A stretch of 64,000 nucleotides of DNA from Candidatus Pelagisphaera phototrophica (lineage in GTDB: Bacteria > Verrucomicrobiota > Verrucomicrobiia > Opitutales > Opitutaceae): positions 2,418,001 through 2,482,000 of the forward strand of contig NZ_CP076039.1 in assembly GCF_014529625.1 (NCBI RefSeq), in the 5' to 3' direction. Both the position numbers and the translations under genes were made by a program. Below, piece by piece: positions 1-8,669 of this stretch; position 1 is the first letter of the stretch; the number at the start of each line of letters is the position of its first letter. Below the pieces are notes generated by a model. The model had not been told where the DNA came from, did not search any database, and was given only the letters and a program-made list of their open reading frames with translations.

Positions 1-251
1 TATACTAAGTCGCAAACTTCCACAACATCAGACCCATTCTCCACGATCCAGTCGTACCCACAAAGACCCACGTCAAAAAATCCGTGATCTACATAGCGGC
101 TGATCTCCTGGCTTCTAACAAATCGGCCGTCCAATTCAGCGTCGTCGAAGCTCGGCTTATAGGAACGGGAACTCTTTCGGATATTCCAACCCGCTTTCGC
201 GAATAGCCGAATCGTTGGCTCTTCAAGGCTGCCTTTTGGCAACCCAAACAT
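1..251 (-). CDS. hisG: ATP phosphoribosyltransferase HisG, N-terminal part (cut by window edge)
   Basis: First enzyme of histidine biosynthesis; it joins ATP and PRPP to give phosphoribosyl-ATP in the cytoplasm. Only the first 83 codons lie in the window and the gene runs off the left end. The minus-strand reading frame from the ATG at 251 begins MFGLPKGSLEEPTIRLFAKAG, followed by DDAELDGRFVRSQEI and VDHGFFDVGLCGYDWIVENG, which match the HisG opening (LPKGRL-type start, the R-xQ-I segment and the D-x-G-x-x-G-x-D-W segment). An AGAGGAG ribosome site lies nine bases upstream, which supports this start. There is no signal peptide. I cannot tell whether it is the short (HisZ-dependent) or long form. 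Confidence 0.85.
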   Translation of the reverse strand, partial: MFGLPKGSLEEPTIRLFAKAGWNIRKSSRSYKPSFDDAELDGRFVRSQEISRYVDHGFFDVGLCGYDWIVENGSDVVEVCDLV

Positions 252-506
252 GAGTATTGGCTCCTCTTTTTGCACGCAAAAGGTCGAAATCCATACAAGC
301 CAAAGTCGCAAGCCTAATCTTTTCCTCTTTTATGGCTTTTTTACATTTTTACATTTTACACTGAGTCATTTAGTAATTGTAAATAATTATTGCATCGCTT
401 CTACGGCTTTTAACAATTACTTCCTCGAACGGATAAATTTTTAATTTTTCCACACAAAGCCACGCTCTCCATTTTTCGCACTACAATCTATTATTAAATT
501 ACTCCT

Positions 507-1262
507 ATGCCTAGTAAACCCAAGCCATTAGTTCTAATCGTAGAAGACGAAGCAGAGCTCGCGAACGTCATTGCGGAACACCTCGAAGCAACAGGGATGC
601 AAACCCAGATTTGCAATCGATGTGCTCTGGCAATGCGATTTCTGAAAAACAATTTCGCCAACATCATTTTGTTAGACCTTACGCTTCCAGACCAGAACGG
701 GTTTGCGTTTATGGAAGACTTAAAGTGCGAGGACATCAACATCCCCACCATCTTTCTAACTGGTAATGATTCTGAAATCTCGAAGGTGAAAGGGCTCGAA
801 CTGGGAGCAGACGATTACGTCACCAAGCCATTTAGCGCGCCGGAACTTGTTGCTCGTATTCATGCCGTACTTCGAAGAGCAGAGGTCGCCAACGACTTCA
901 ACGTAACGAAGAACGTGAAACTCACTGACTCGCCCTTCATTTTCAATACGGCTTCCATCAATCCCACCACAATGGAAATCTCCTTTACGGACGGAGAAAT
1001 TGTGGCTATCGGCCGCAAGGAAATCGGTATCCTTTCCTACTTCTATGATAATCCCCAAACGATCATCACGCGCAAAAATTTGATACACTCGGTTTGGGGA
1101 ATTCACGCGGACATCCGCAGTCGCTCTCTCGACCAATACATCGTGAAAATCAGAGATCTGTTTAAGCGTAAGGACGTACCCTTGGACAATCTCAAGACTA
1201 TCCACGGAATTGGCTATCAATACGAGCCGCTCAAAGCTGCGAAGGCTCCACTAGTCGATTAG
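507..1262 (+). CDS. OmpR/PhoB-family response regulator (orphan)
   Basis: Two-component response regulator of 251 residues. The receiver domain (about 7-125) shows the acidic pair E13-D14, the phosphoacceptor D57 in LLDLTLPD, T85 in FLTGND and K107 in VTKPFS, so all residues for phosphorylation are present. The C-terminal half (about 140-240) is a winged-helix DNA-binding domain ending in the usual Y-I-x-x-I-R-x-x-x-K recognition region and a G-I-G-Y-x-Y wing. No histidine kinase lies beside it, so its partner and signal are unknown. It is followed by about 600 bases without a convincing gene. The family and function class are secure; the regulon is not. Confidence 0.9.
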   Translation: MPSKPKPLVLIVEDEAELANVIAEHLEATGMQTQICNRCALAMRFLKNNFANIILLDLTLPDQNGFAFMEDLKCEDINIPTIFLTGNDSEISKVKGLELGADDYVTKPFSAPELVARIHAVLRRAEVANDFNVTKNVKLTDSPFIFNTASINPTTMEISFTDGEIVAIGRKEIGILSYFYDNPQTIITRKNLIHSVWGIHADIRSRSLDQYIVKIRDLFKRKDVPLDNLKTIHGIGYQYEPLKAAKAPLVD

Positions 1263-1871
1263 GCGTCCGCAAAAAACCGCAGTGCTACTCGTGGAGTCAC
1301 ACGGGCAAACACTGTTTGTAGCGTCAGATTCTTGATCGGGCAGCAACGCGGTCCATTCCTGTCGCAATTCTGCTGCCCGAAACGGGTTGCCCAACAGGTC
1401 TGCTCGAATCGTTCGTTTCCTTGAGACTGTAGTGAAATCCAGATTCCGACTGATACCCCTCCGGCGACTTTCTAGAGCATACGATCAAAATAACGATTCC
1501 GGCGACTGAAGAAACCGCAAAAATTATCAGTAAGGATACCATCATGTTGAGATCGACCGGTCGGTTCCGTTCTGAAACTTGTATAGGGGCATGTTACAAA
1601 AATACTTGGTAAACGGCAATGGCTCCTACTTGGAGGCTCGTTACAACGCTGTAACATGGGATACACGCAAGATCATCAAAATCAATCTGAGACAGATCGT
1701 TTCGGTAAATGTAACCAAATATTGACAAACCACACGTAATGCTGCCCATACCGAATAGGGTAGGACTTAGGTAACGGACCGCCTTTTAATGCCGAAGCCC
1801 TTGGAAGGCGCCCACTATATTCAGATGAAAGGCAACCTGTAGCTCCCTCCGACAGGCCTCAAACTTCAGCC
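1263..1871. other. Intergenic stretch with a small inverted repeat
   Basis: About 600 bases between the response regulator and the ClpP-like gene. A short palindrome, GTTACA-ACGC-TGTAAC, lies at 1640-1655 and could be a regulator site, but nothing ties it to a gene. Apart from one weak minus-strand reading frame (1324-1545) I see no RNA gene, repeat or convincing protein. Confidence 0.4.
1324..1545 (-). CDS. Possible small single-pass membrane protein
   Basis: A 73-residue frame whose first 25 residues (MMVSLLIIFAVSSVAGIVIL, then charged CSRKS) would form a good membrane helix. The rest is polar and of no recognised family. No ribosome site is visible and the C-terminal half looks like random reading-frame sequence. 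It may be a chance frame; it is listed only because the start and helix are plausible and the stretch is otherwise empty. Confidence 0.22.
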   Translation of the reverse strand: MMVSLLIIFAVSSVAGIVILIVCSRKSPEGYQSESGFHYSLKETNDSSRPVGQPVSGSRIATGMDRVAARSRI

Positions 1872-3344
1872 TTAACGAAGCCGATAGTACTGATCTGGAT
1901 TGTACAAATAGTAAAAATCGAATGGCTCAAGCCGAGGAAGGGCCATAAACGGTTTGCCCTCCTCATCAAGACTTTCCTCCAGAGTGCCTTCGGCAAAAAT
2001 GAAGCTTCGGCCGAATCGGTCCGGATTCTTGTCTACCGACATTTCCCAAATTCGGTCTACTACCTGATCGATCCACTTCAGCTCCTGCGCCCGGTCACCG
2101 AACTCCCGCCAGTCGCCATCTGAATTCTTGTCGTACATTAAAGCTATAAACTCGTCTAGCGTGAGATCCATCTTCTCTGCAACCGGTCGGGCAACACGGC
2201 GCCACCACTCTTCCGCCTCCTCTAAAAATTCTCGTTGCTGAGTTAGGTTCCCGCTAACTCCCCAACTGATCTGATGATGGAGAATCACAGCATTGGGATA
2301 GCTGTAGGAACGCTCCGCCAGTGTGGCGATACTGGCTGCCATACTTGCGGCGTAGGATTTAACGACGACGAATACTGGCGCCATGCTTCCATGCATCGAT
2401 TTCAAAATCTTGTACCCAGACATAACTGAGCCACCTGGCGATGAATCGATTACGAGGAATATGGGATATTCTACGCTCTCATTGTTGAAAAAGTTGACCC
2501 GCTCGCTAACGTAATCAGCTAAGCCACTCCATATTGGTCCGTTTAGGGCGATTCTTCGGTCACTGACATGCAGAACCCCATCCACAAAAGGCTCTTGCAG
2601 GTACATGGTCTCCCCATCCCTGTATACGATACTGTCGACTAGATCGCCCTTTTCCTTCATGGAAAGCTTCGCTTGCAATTCAGCGACCTCGATGTCCAAC
2701 GTGGTCCGTTTCAGCTTGAGACGCGTGTCCTCAAGCCTGAGCCCGGTCAGTTCCCCTTCCATCTTTTTCGCCAAAATTGAATTGGAGAGAATCAGACGCT
2801 CCTCCTCCAGCTTTAGAGCCGCTAGCTCTTCCGTAAGCGCTTTTTTAGACTCTAGACCAGCCAGCGATATTTCCTTGTTTAACGCATCCATTTCGACACT
2901 CAATCGCTCGTTTTCCGCCTTCAGCTCTGCCAGATCCTGGCTCAATCTCTCCCTCGCTAAAGAATTTTCTAAAGCTAAAAGCTCCTTTTCTTCTTTCAGT
3001 GCCGCTATCTCTTCCTTGAACTTCTCCGCCCGTAAAGACATCCGAGCTTGAATCAACTCGCGCTCACCGTTCAACGCCTTCACTTCCGCCTTGCGCGCCT
3101 CTTCTTTTGGATCGGCCCCGTCTTCACTACCTTCCGTTACCTTGGAGGTTGCTTCGGAACTCGACTCCTTCTCTGGAGATTGGTCTGCGTCTCCGGCGTC
3201 TGCGCCCTTGCTTGCCTCTACGACCAGCGGCTCAAGCTCGCTTTGACCAGCTACTTTACTACCGGCCAACAAAACCGCAATGAAAACAAATCGAATAAGA
3301 ATCTGAAATTGGCACATAATATTAGTAAACGACTTAAACCGCAT
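1872..3344 (-). CDS. Membrane/periplasmic ClpP-like serine protease homologue with a long coiled coil
   Basis: Numbering follows the longest frame (starts 3416, 514 residues). I place the start at Met25 (3344), since a hydrophobic export segment occupies residues 37-57; Met34 (3317) is equally possible and no start has a clear ribosome site. Residues 60-105 are acidic and low-complexity. Residues 108-255 are a heptad-rich coiled coil full of E, K and L. Residues 260-460 are a ClpP/crotonase-fold domain: oxyanion segment SPGGSV (326-331), the YAASMA motif with candidate nucleophile Ser358, and LHHQ with candidate His381. These match the ClpP catalytic pattern. It resembles the SDH/ClpP-class serine peptidases rather than cytosolic ClpP and probably acts outside the cytoplasm. 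It diverges from hemF. Its target is unknown. Confidence 0.75.
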   Translation of the reverse strand: MRFKSFTNIMCQFQILIRFVFIAVLLAGSKVAGQSELEPLVVEASKGADAGDADQSPEKESSSEATSKVTEGSEDGADPKEEARKAEVKALNGERELIQARMSLRAEKFKEEIAALKEEKELLALENSLARERLSQDLAELKAENERLSVEMDALNKEISLAGLESKKALTEELAALKLEEERLILSNSILAKKMEGELTGLRLEDTRLKLKRTTLDIEVAELQAKLSMKEKGDLVDSIVYRDGETMYLQEPFVDGVLHVSDRRIALNGPIWSGLADYVSERVNFFNNESVEYPIFLVIDSSPGGSVMSGYKILKSMHGSMAPVFVVVKSYAASMAASIATLAERSYSYPNAVILHHQISWGVSGNLTQQREFLEEAEEWWRRVARPVAEKMDLTLDEFIALMYDKNSDGDWREFGDRAQELKWIDQVVDRIWEMSVDKNPDRFGRSFIFAEGTLEESLDEEGKPFMALPRLEPFDFYYLYNPDQYYRLR

Positions 3345-3495
3345 ACAGGAAGCAAGAATTGTACCGAAGGTATTCGAAACGCAAGCGGAAGTGATCCATT
3401 GGGACATTCCGGACAAGTCTTGAAACGCATAAGCGATTAGGATTCTCGAGGATAATTCATAAAATATCTAGAATTCCGTCAAATTAGTCATAGGA

Positions 3496-4434
3496 ATGCC
3501 TTCAGTGAGTTTAGAAGCCCTGCAAAGTGTCAAATCCTATATGCTTTCTCTTCAAAGTAGCGTGTGCGACGGAATTGAGTCCCTTGAGGACTCTGGCAAC
3601 CGTTTTATTAGCGACGACTGGACGCGAGAGGCCGGGGGCGGAGGAACAACCCGTGTATTGGAAGGCGGAGAGACTTTCGAAAAGGCTGGGGTCAATTTTT
3701 CACACGTTATGGGAAACGAGCTACCCGCTTCTGCCACAGCGAGCCGTCCAGAACTAGCGGGAAGAGCCTTTCACGCCACCGGGGTTTCGATCGTAGTACA
3801 TCCAAAAAATCCCTACGTCCCAACTTCGCATGCTAACGTGCGCTATTTCTACGCCCCAGCAAAGTCGAGCGATGAAACGGATGTCTGGTGGTTCGGAGGG
3901 GGATTCGACCTTACCCCATATTACGGCTTCAAAGAGGACGCTATCGATTGGCATAAAGCCTCAAAAGCGGCCTGTGACCGCTTCGGATCCGAAACCTACC
4001 AGACATTCAAATCCACCTGTGACTCGTACTTCTACATTAAACACAGAAAAGAGCCCCGTGGAATTGGAGGACTATTCTATGATGACTACAATTCCGGTGG
4101 ATTCGAGAACGCGTTTGCTCTGACCCAGAATATTGGAAACCACTTCTGCAAAGCCTACCTCCCTATCGTTGCCAGACGTAAGGACCATCAATACGGAGAA
4201 CGGGAACGATCTTTCCAAGCTTACCGGCGGGGAAGATATGTTGAGTTCAACCTCGTTTATGACAGGGGAACTCTTTTTGGACTTCAAAGCGGTGGAAGAA
4301 CGGAATCCATACTGATGTCCCTTCCGAGTAATGTATCATGGAGGTACAACTACAGTCCTGAACCAGGAACTCCCGAAGCAGATCTTTATGAATACTTCCT
4401 TAGACCACGCGACTGGGCAAATGAAACGCCCTAA
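3496..4434 (+). CDS. hemF: Oxygen-dependent coproporphyrinogen III oxidase
   Basis: Converts coproporphyrinogen III to protoporphyrinogen IX using oxygen, late in haem synthesis. The 312-residue length is normal. Family motifs are clear: [13 protein letters not shown] near residues 46-58, [15 protein letters not shown] at 102-116, [15 protein letters not shown] at 131-144, and [14 protein letters not shown] in the middle. The C-terminus keeps [21 protein letters not shown]. hemE follows after 38 bases in the same direction, so the two are probably co-transcribed. Use of the oxygen-dependent enzyme suggests aerobic growth. Confidence 0.97.
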   Translation: MPSVSLEALQSVKSYMLSLQSSVCDGIESLEDSGNRFISDDWTREAGGGGTTRVLEGGETFEKAGVNFSHVMGNELPASATASRPELAGRAFHATGVSIVVHPKNPYVPTSHANVRYFYAPAKSSDETDVWWFGGGFDLTPYYGFKEDAIDWHKASKAACDRFGSETYQTFKSTCDSYFYIKHRKEPRGIGGLFYDDYNSGGFENAFALTQNIGNHFCKAYLPIVARRKDHQYGERERSFQAYRRGRYVEFNLVYDRGTLFGLQSGGRTESILMSLPSNVSWRYNYSPEPGTPEADLYEYFLRPRDWANETP

Positions 4435-4472
4435 GCGACTAACCGCTCACGACCGAATCATATAAGAATCAA

Positions 4473-5501
4473 ATGAATTCCCGCGTACGCTTTTTGAAAG
4501 CTCTGAAATGCCAATCCCTCGATCGTCCACCCATTTGGGTAATGCGACAGGCCGGACGCTACCTGCCCGAGTATCGCGCCCTAAAAGAAAAATACACCTT
4601 TCTTGAACTCGCCCAAACTCCAGAGCTGGCACTGGAAGTAACCCTGCAGCCGCTCAGGCGCTTCCACTTGGACGCCGCAATCCTATTTTCAGACATTCTG
4701 GTCATTCCAGAAGCCATGGGACAGGGCTACCATTTTAGGGATGCAGGAGGGATTGCAATGAACTACCGCCTCGAGAACAGGCAGCAGATAGAAGCCTTAG
4801 ACTCGACCCGGATCGAAGAAAAACTGAACTATGTTTCCGATGCCCTTAAGCTCATTCACACAGAACTTTCCGGGAGCAAAGCATTGCTCGGCTTTGGAGG
4901 TTCCCCTTGGACGCTCGCCACTTATATGGTTGAAGGAGGAAGCTCGAAAAGTTTCGAGCAGATCAAAAGCCTCTTCTACTCCGATCGGGCAACCTTTGAT
5001 GCTTTGATGCAAAAACTTACGGATAGCTTGATCTGTTATTTCAGAATGCAAAAAGCCGCTGGTGTCGACGCGATCCAGATTTTCGATTCTTGGGGCGGCA
5101 TCATAGCCGGTACTGACTACGAGGACGCATCTTTAAGATGGATCCGTATGATTATTGACGCAGTTGGAAATGAAATTCCCATAATTCTCTACGCTAAAGG
5201 CACATCCGTCCACCTTTCCGAGCAATGCGCCTCAAATCCAAACGCAATCTCGGTAGACTGGACGATATCAATGAAGGAAGCCTCCGAGAGAATAAACGAC
5301 AACATCGCCATTCAAGGGAATCTGGATCCGGTAATTCTGGATACAAACCCGGAAATCGTTCGCAATCAGGTCCTGAAAATTTTAGAAGCGATGAGAAATC
5401 GTCCTGGTCATATTTTCAATCTGGGACACGGAATTCATCCGGCAGCCAAAATTGAAAACATGGAGACTCTCGTTGAAACAGTGTTAGGCTACAAGGCGTG
5501 A
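4473..5501 (+). CDS. hemE: Uroporphyrinogen decarboxylase
   Basis: Removes four carboxyl groups from uroporphyrinogen III to give coproporphyrinogen III, the substrate of the HemF encoded just upstream. It is 342 residues long, as usual. The N-terminus carries the substrate-binding signature WVMRQAGRYLPEYR (residues 22-35); FSDILVIPEAMG, FGGSPWTLATYM, IFDSWGG and the C-terminal FNLGHGIHP complete the family pattern. The gene order (hemF before hemE) is the reverse of the pathway order. No terminator was found in the 188 bases before the convergent TPR gene. Confidence 0.97.
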   Translation: MNSRVRFLKALKCQSLDRPPIWVMRQAGRYLPEYRALKEKYTFLELAQTPELALEVTLQPLRRFHLDAAILFSDILVIPEAMGQGYHFRDAGGIAMNYRLENRQQIEALDSTRIEEKLNYVSDALKLIHTELSGSKALLGFGGSPWTLATYMVEGGSSKSFEQIKSLFYSDRATFDALMQKLTDSLICYFRMQKAAGVDAIQIFDSWGGIIAGTDYEDASLRWIRMIIDAVGNEIPIILYAKGTSVHLSEQCASNPNAISVDWTISMKEASERINDNIAIQGNLDPVILDTNPEIVRNQVLKILEAMRNRPGHIFNLGHGIHPAAKIENMETLVETVLGYKA

Positions 5502-5689
5502 GGTAATGTCGAACTGGATCAACTAGGCATGACGCAATCGTCACAGGTGAAAGAAAGATACGATCTGGCAACTGGAATCCGAACTCCCCGACTGATACCA
5601 GAGGCAAAAAAATGACGAAATGGCGGTAAACCAATGAGTTCAAAAGAAGTCGACTTGTCCGAAAAGCTCGAACTCTTCAAATTTCGGGT

Positions 5690-7048
5690 CTACTGGATCA
5701 ACGCCTGCTTAACTTGGCCAATCAATGACTCAAGTTCGCTGCTCGGTTCCCTCAGCAAAGCGCGTTGCAGCAATTTAAGTGATTCAGAAAAGCGTTTTTC
5801 ATCGATGAGCGTTTGTGAAGCCAAAATCAGGGCATCATATTCATGTTTTTCCGAGCTATACGCTCTTTCGAAATAGTACATTGCTTTCGCCTTCTCTCCT
5901 CTTTCAGAATGAAGTGACCCCAGCCGAATTAGTGCTTCGCCGTTCAATGGATCGTTCTCTAAGGCTTCCACTAACTTTCCTTCTTCCCCTACACTATCTC
6001 CATCGTACTTAGCGAAAGTCGACTCTAAGATTAAAAATCGCGTTCTATCCTCTATCTTCCAATACGTGTCGAGTGAACCAATCTTATCAAATAGGCGTCG
6101 GGCTTCATCCACTTCATCCTTTTCTACTAGGAATCTCACCGACAGAAGGACTTCTGAAATTCGCTTAACCAAATCGCTCCGTTTAGCCCCTATATAAGTA
6201 TCGATCGCAAGTTCGTACATGCCTTGCAAACTGTATATATTAGCAAGCTGCACACGAGTATCCATCGTCCCATCGCCGAAAGCCTCGATCATTTCAAAAA
6301 TCTGGGCCGCCTTATAAAATTGCTCGGTTTCGACATAAACATTCGCCTGATAGGTGCGATAAATATTTTTCTGGGGGTCGCGCCGCAATAGTTCCTCCAG
6401 CAATGGCAATGCCTCTTTGTACCGCTTGGCCATCATCATGGCCTGTGCCTTGCCCTCGACCCATTCGATATTATTTGGCTCAAGCACGACCGCGGCATTG
6501 TAAGCCAGTTCAGCCGCCATCAGATTCCCTACGCGCAAATGGCAATAAGCCGCCGAGCCATAAGTATCAGGGCTCGTATCTCCAAGTTCGATACATCTAA
6601 CAAGTGCCTTCATCCCCCCTTCATAATCCGCTCGCCTCGTCTTCAGCATACCTAAGTTTTTCCAGGCTCTCCTGAATGTAGGAAATTTCTCGATCGCTCG
6701 ATCGTACTCAGCCAAAGCGTCATCCCAAGCCCCTCCATTAAAGTAGAGGTTGGCTAAGATGAAATTGAATGAAGCCGTCGCAGGTGTTTCTTCGCCTAGC
6801 ATGCCTTCCAGCATAGATTTGGCGAACTCCGGGTTCTCCTCTACCATGGGACCAATTTTTTCCAATAGAGAAATCTCCAGTTCCTGCAATTCCGGCTCCC
6901 GGTCTTCCAGAACTCCATAGCTTGCGGTGAATCGCTTTTGAAACTCGGGTCCAAACAAATCCGGCTTCCCCATTTCATCGGCTTCCTGATCCTGACCAGA
7001 GGCGTAACCAATACTAAAAACAGCGAATGCAACTACCAACGTTTTCAT
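5690..7048 (-). CDS. TPR-repeat protein, last gene of the TonB/TtpC operon
   Basis: A secreted or periplasmic protein of 452 residues with an export signal at 1-18 (VVAFAVFSIGYASGQ) and tandem 34-residue tetratricopeptide repeats over most of the rest. Repeats can be seen in FNFILANLYFNGGAWDDALA, TRVQLANIYSLQGMYELAI and EALIRLGSLHSERGEKAKAM. Such repeats bind other proteins. Its start overlaps the stop of tonB by four bases, so it is translationally coupled. TPR proteins occupy the same place in TonB2/TtpC operons of other Gram-negatives, where one such protein aids TonB-dependent uptake; that role here is inferred from position. Confidence 0.85.
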   Translation of the reverse strand: MKTLVVAFAVFSIGYASGQDQEADEMGKPDLFGPEFQKRFTASYGVLEDREPELQELEISLLEKIGPMVEENPEFAKSMLEGMLGEETPATASFNFILANLYFNGGAWDDALAEYDRAIEKFPTFRRAWKNLGMLKTRRADYEGGMKALVRCIELGDTSPDTYGSAAYCHLRVGNLMAAELAYNAAVVLEPNNIEWVEGKAQAMMMAKRYKEALPLLEELLRRDPQKNIYRTYQANVYVETEQFYKAAQIFEMIEAFGDGTMDTRVQLANIYSLQGMYELAIDTYIGAKRSDLVKRISEVLLSVRFLVEKDEVDEARRLFDKIGSLDTYWKIEDRTRFLILESTFAKYDGDSVGEEGKLVEALENDPLNGEALIRLGSLHSERGEKAKAMYYFERAYSSEKHEYDALILASQTLIDEKRFSESLKLLQRALLREPSSELESLIGQVKQALIQ

Positions 7049-7743
7049 AGACTAAATGGAGACGAGGACGATTTCTGATAGACGAGGACAAAGCGCACCC
7101 AACACTTAACCTTCTGACCATTTTTCTTGGCCGGCCTGAATCGCCAACGCTTTAGGTCTCTAATAATAAAGGGTCTAGCTTCCTCAACGGGAGAGTTCAA
7201 AACCATCACATGAATAGGGCGCCCGTTTTCATCGATGGACAGCTGGACGATAATTCTAGCATTTCCCACTTCCTTCTTCAACTTCGGAGGAAGCGTCGGC
7301 ATAGGACTGTAGTTCCTCGCAGGAATTTGATCCACCTCACTCTTCTCAAAAACGATCGACTCTAGATTCACTTGAATGTTCGGCCTTTGAAAATCGGTCA
7401 AATTGACTTCAAATTTATCGGTTATTTGCGAGGGTGCGTCTATAGAAGTTTCTATTGGCGAAACCGTCAGCTTCGCAGGATCTGGATTCAACGTGACGTC
7501 GACCTGTATCGGAACTTGAGATACTTCAACCATTTCCACTATCTCCGGTGGAGGTTGTGGCGGCGGCGGAGGCATGAACAACTCAATCTTCGCCAATGCA
7601 ACGTCTTCTGTCTGCTCGATATCTCCGAGTCGAGAGATTGACATCCCTAAAAACAAAACAGCGGTCACGATTACGGCAAATACGACAACTCTGATCGAAT
7701 TCGTAGACTGATTCAATCCCGTCTCTAGAGAATACGCCTTCAT
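7045..7743 (-). CDS. tonB: TonB-family energy transducer
   Basis: Couples proton-motive force from ExbB/ExbD to outer-membrane receptors. The 232-residue protein has one N-terminal membrane helix (about 18-38, VVVFAVIVTAVLFLGM), then a proline-rich spacer that starts with PPPPPQPPPE and is much shorter than in E. coli TonB. The C-terminal domain (about 140-225) shows the IVQLSIDENGRPIHVMVLNS and LKRWRFRPAKKNGQ segments typical of TonB_C. It overlaps exbD upstream and the TPR gene downstream by four bases each. It could serve the two TonB-dependent receptors at 48952 and 54511. Confidence 0.93.
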   Translation of the reverse strand: MKAYSLETGLNQSTNSIRVVVFAVIVTAVLFLGMSISRLGDIEQTEDVALAKIELFMPPPPPQPPPEIVEMVEVSQVPIQVDVTLNPDPAKLTVSPIETSIDAPSQITDKFEVNLTDFQRPNIQVNLESIVFEKSEVDQIPARNYSPMPTLPPKLKKEVGNARIIVQLSIDENGRPIHVMVLNSPVEEARPFIIRDLKRWRFRPAKKNGQKVKCWVRFVLVYQKSSSSPFSL

Positions 7744-8141
7744 TCTTTCGTCGCAAAATGAATGTCCTTACCGCCCGCAGCTTTCACTTCACCATACACC
7801 TTGGCAAAGGTATCGTGAATGGACTCCCGGTCAGCCTGGATTATGATTGGAACGTCTTCGATAGCGAGGACCCGGTGAACGATGGGACGCACTCGCGCCA
7901 GTGAAATCTCTTTTCCTCCGTAAAAGATCCTACCGTTATCTGTAATAGCGATTAGAATACTGTTTTTAGGAAGTGGTGTGGAATTACTAGCCTCAGGCTT
8001 TTCCACATCAATACCTGCTTCCTGCACGAAAACCGTCGTAACAATGAAGAAAATGAGGAGAATGAATATGCAATCGATCATCGGGGACAGATTAATCTCT
8101 GTCTCCCCGCCTAGATCTAAATCGGCCATATTACGTCTCAT
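7740..8141 (-). CDS. exbD: ExbD/TolR-family biopolymer transport protein
   Basis: Inner-membrane partner of ExbB in the proton-driven motor that energises TonB. It has 133 residues, with a short cytoplasmic N-terminus (EINLSPMID), one membrane helix at about 22-42, and a periplasmic domain. Asp23 at the start of the helix matches the essential helix aspartate of ExbD/TolR. It overlaps exbB and tonB by four bases at each end, which indicates translational coupling and fixed stoichiometry. Confidence 0.93.
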   Translation of the reverse strand: MRRNMADLDLGGETEINLSPMIDCIFILLIFFIVTTVFVQEAGIDVEKPEASNSTPLPKNSILIAITDNGRIFYGGKEISLARVRPIVHRVLAIEDVPIIIQADRESIHDTFAKVYGEVKAAGGKDIHFATKE

Positions 8142-8668
8142 TTCGCAAATGCCCTTTCACCATGAATCGATACCAGTTCCTGATGGGCAATTTCTTCCTG
8201 CCGTTTCTTCGCTTCCCGCTTGATCCACTGAATCATGAAAATCGCCGGAATCGCTACGATTAGCCCCGCTTGGGTAGTAACAAGAGCGAAGCGAACACCT
8301 CGGCTAACTTGGGAAGTTGTCTCCTGCATTCTTTGCGAAAGACTTTCAAACGTCTCCAGCATTCCAATCACCGTACCTAATAAACCTAGTAACGGCGCGG
8401 CGGCCGCGAGCATACCGATGTATGCGACTTGACGGGAAACGATTTCACTAAACTCGCGCTTGGCTTGTGAATACGCTATCTCCAGCTCAACATTGGTCGC
8501 ATTTTCATCTATACCGCTTTTAATCTCAGCGATCGAAAACCCTTTGACGAAAAACAAAGTTCCGAGTGCCGATCGATAAAGCAGCACCGACAACAAGATC
8601 AGTGCAATCATCACGACTCCTCCATCCTGTATAGTCTGCCAGGCTTCTAGATAGAACTCGTTTGTCAC
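8138..8668 (-). CDS. exbB: ExbB/TolQ-family proton channel protein
   Basis: Proton-channel subunit of the TonB motor, 176 residues. Three membrane helices are seen: about 15-37, 80-104 (AAAAPLLGLLGTVIGMLETF, the MotA/TolQ/ExbB signature) and 125-149 (FALVTTQAGLIVAIPAIF). It is short, like the ExbB2 proteins of TtpC-type systems, and lacks the large cytoplasmic loop extension of E. coli ExbB. One base separates it from the upstream TtpC-like gene. Confidence 0.93.
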   Translation of the reverse strand: MTNEFYLEAWQTIQDGGVVMIALILLSVLLYRSALGTLFFVKGFSIAEIKSGIDENATNVELEIAYSQAKREFSEIVSRQVAYIGMLAAAAPLLGLLGTVIGMLETFESLSQRMQETTSQVSRGVRFALVTTQAGLIVAIPAIFMIQWIKREAKKRQEEIAHQELVSIHGERAFAK

Positions 8669-8669
8669 T

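Noticed and set aside
5528-5614. 28-codon frame after hemE (MTQSSQVKERYDLATG)
   Set aside because: Too short, with no family match and no ribosome site; it may be the start of a lost gene, but nothing supports that.
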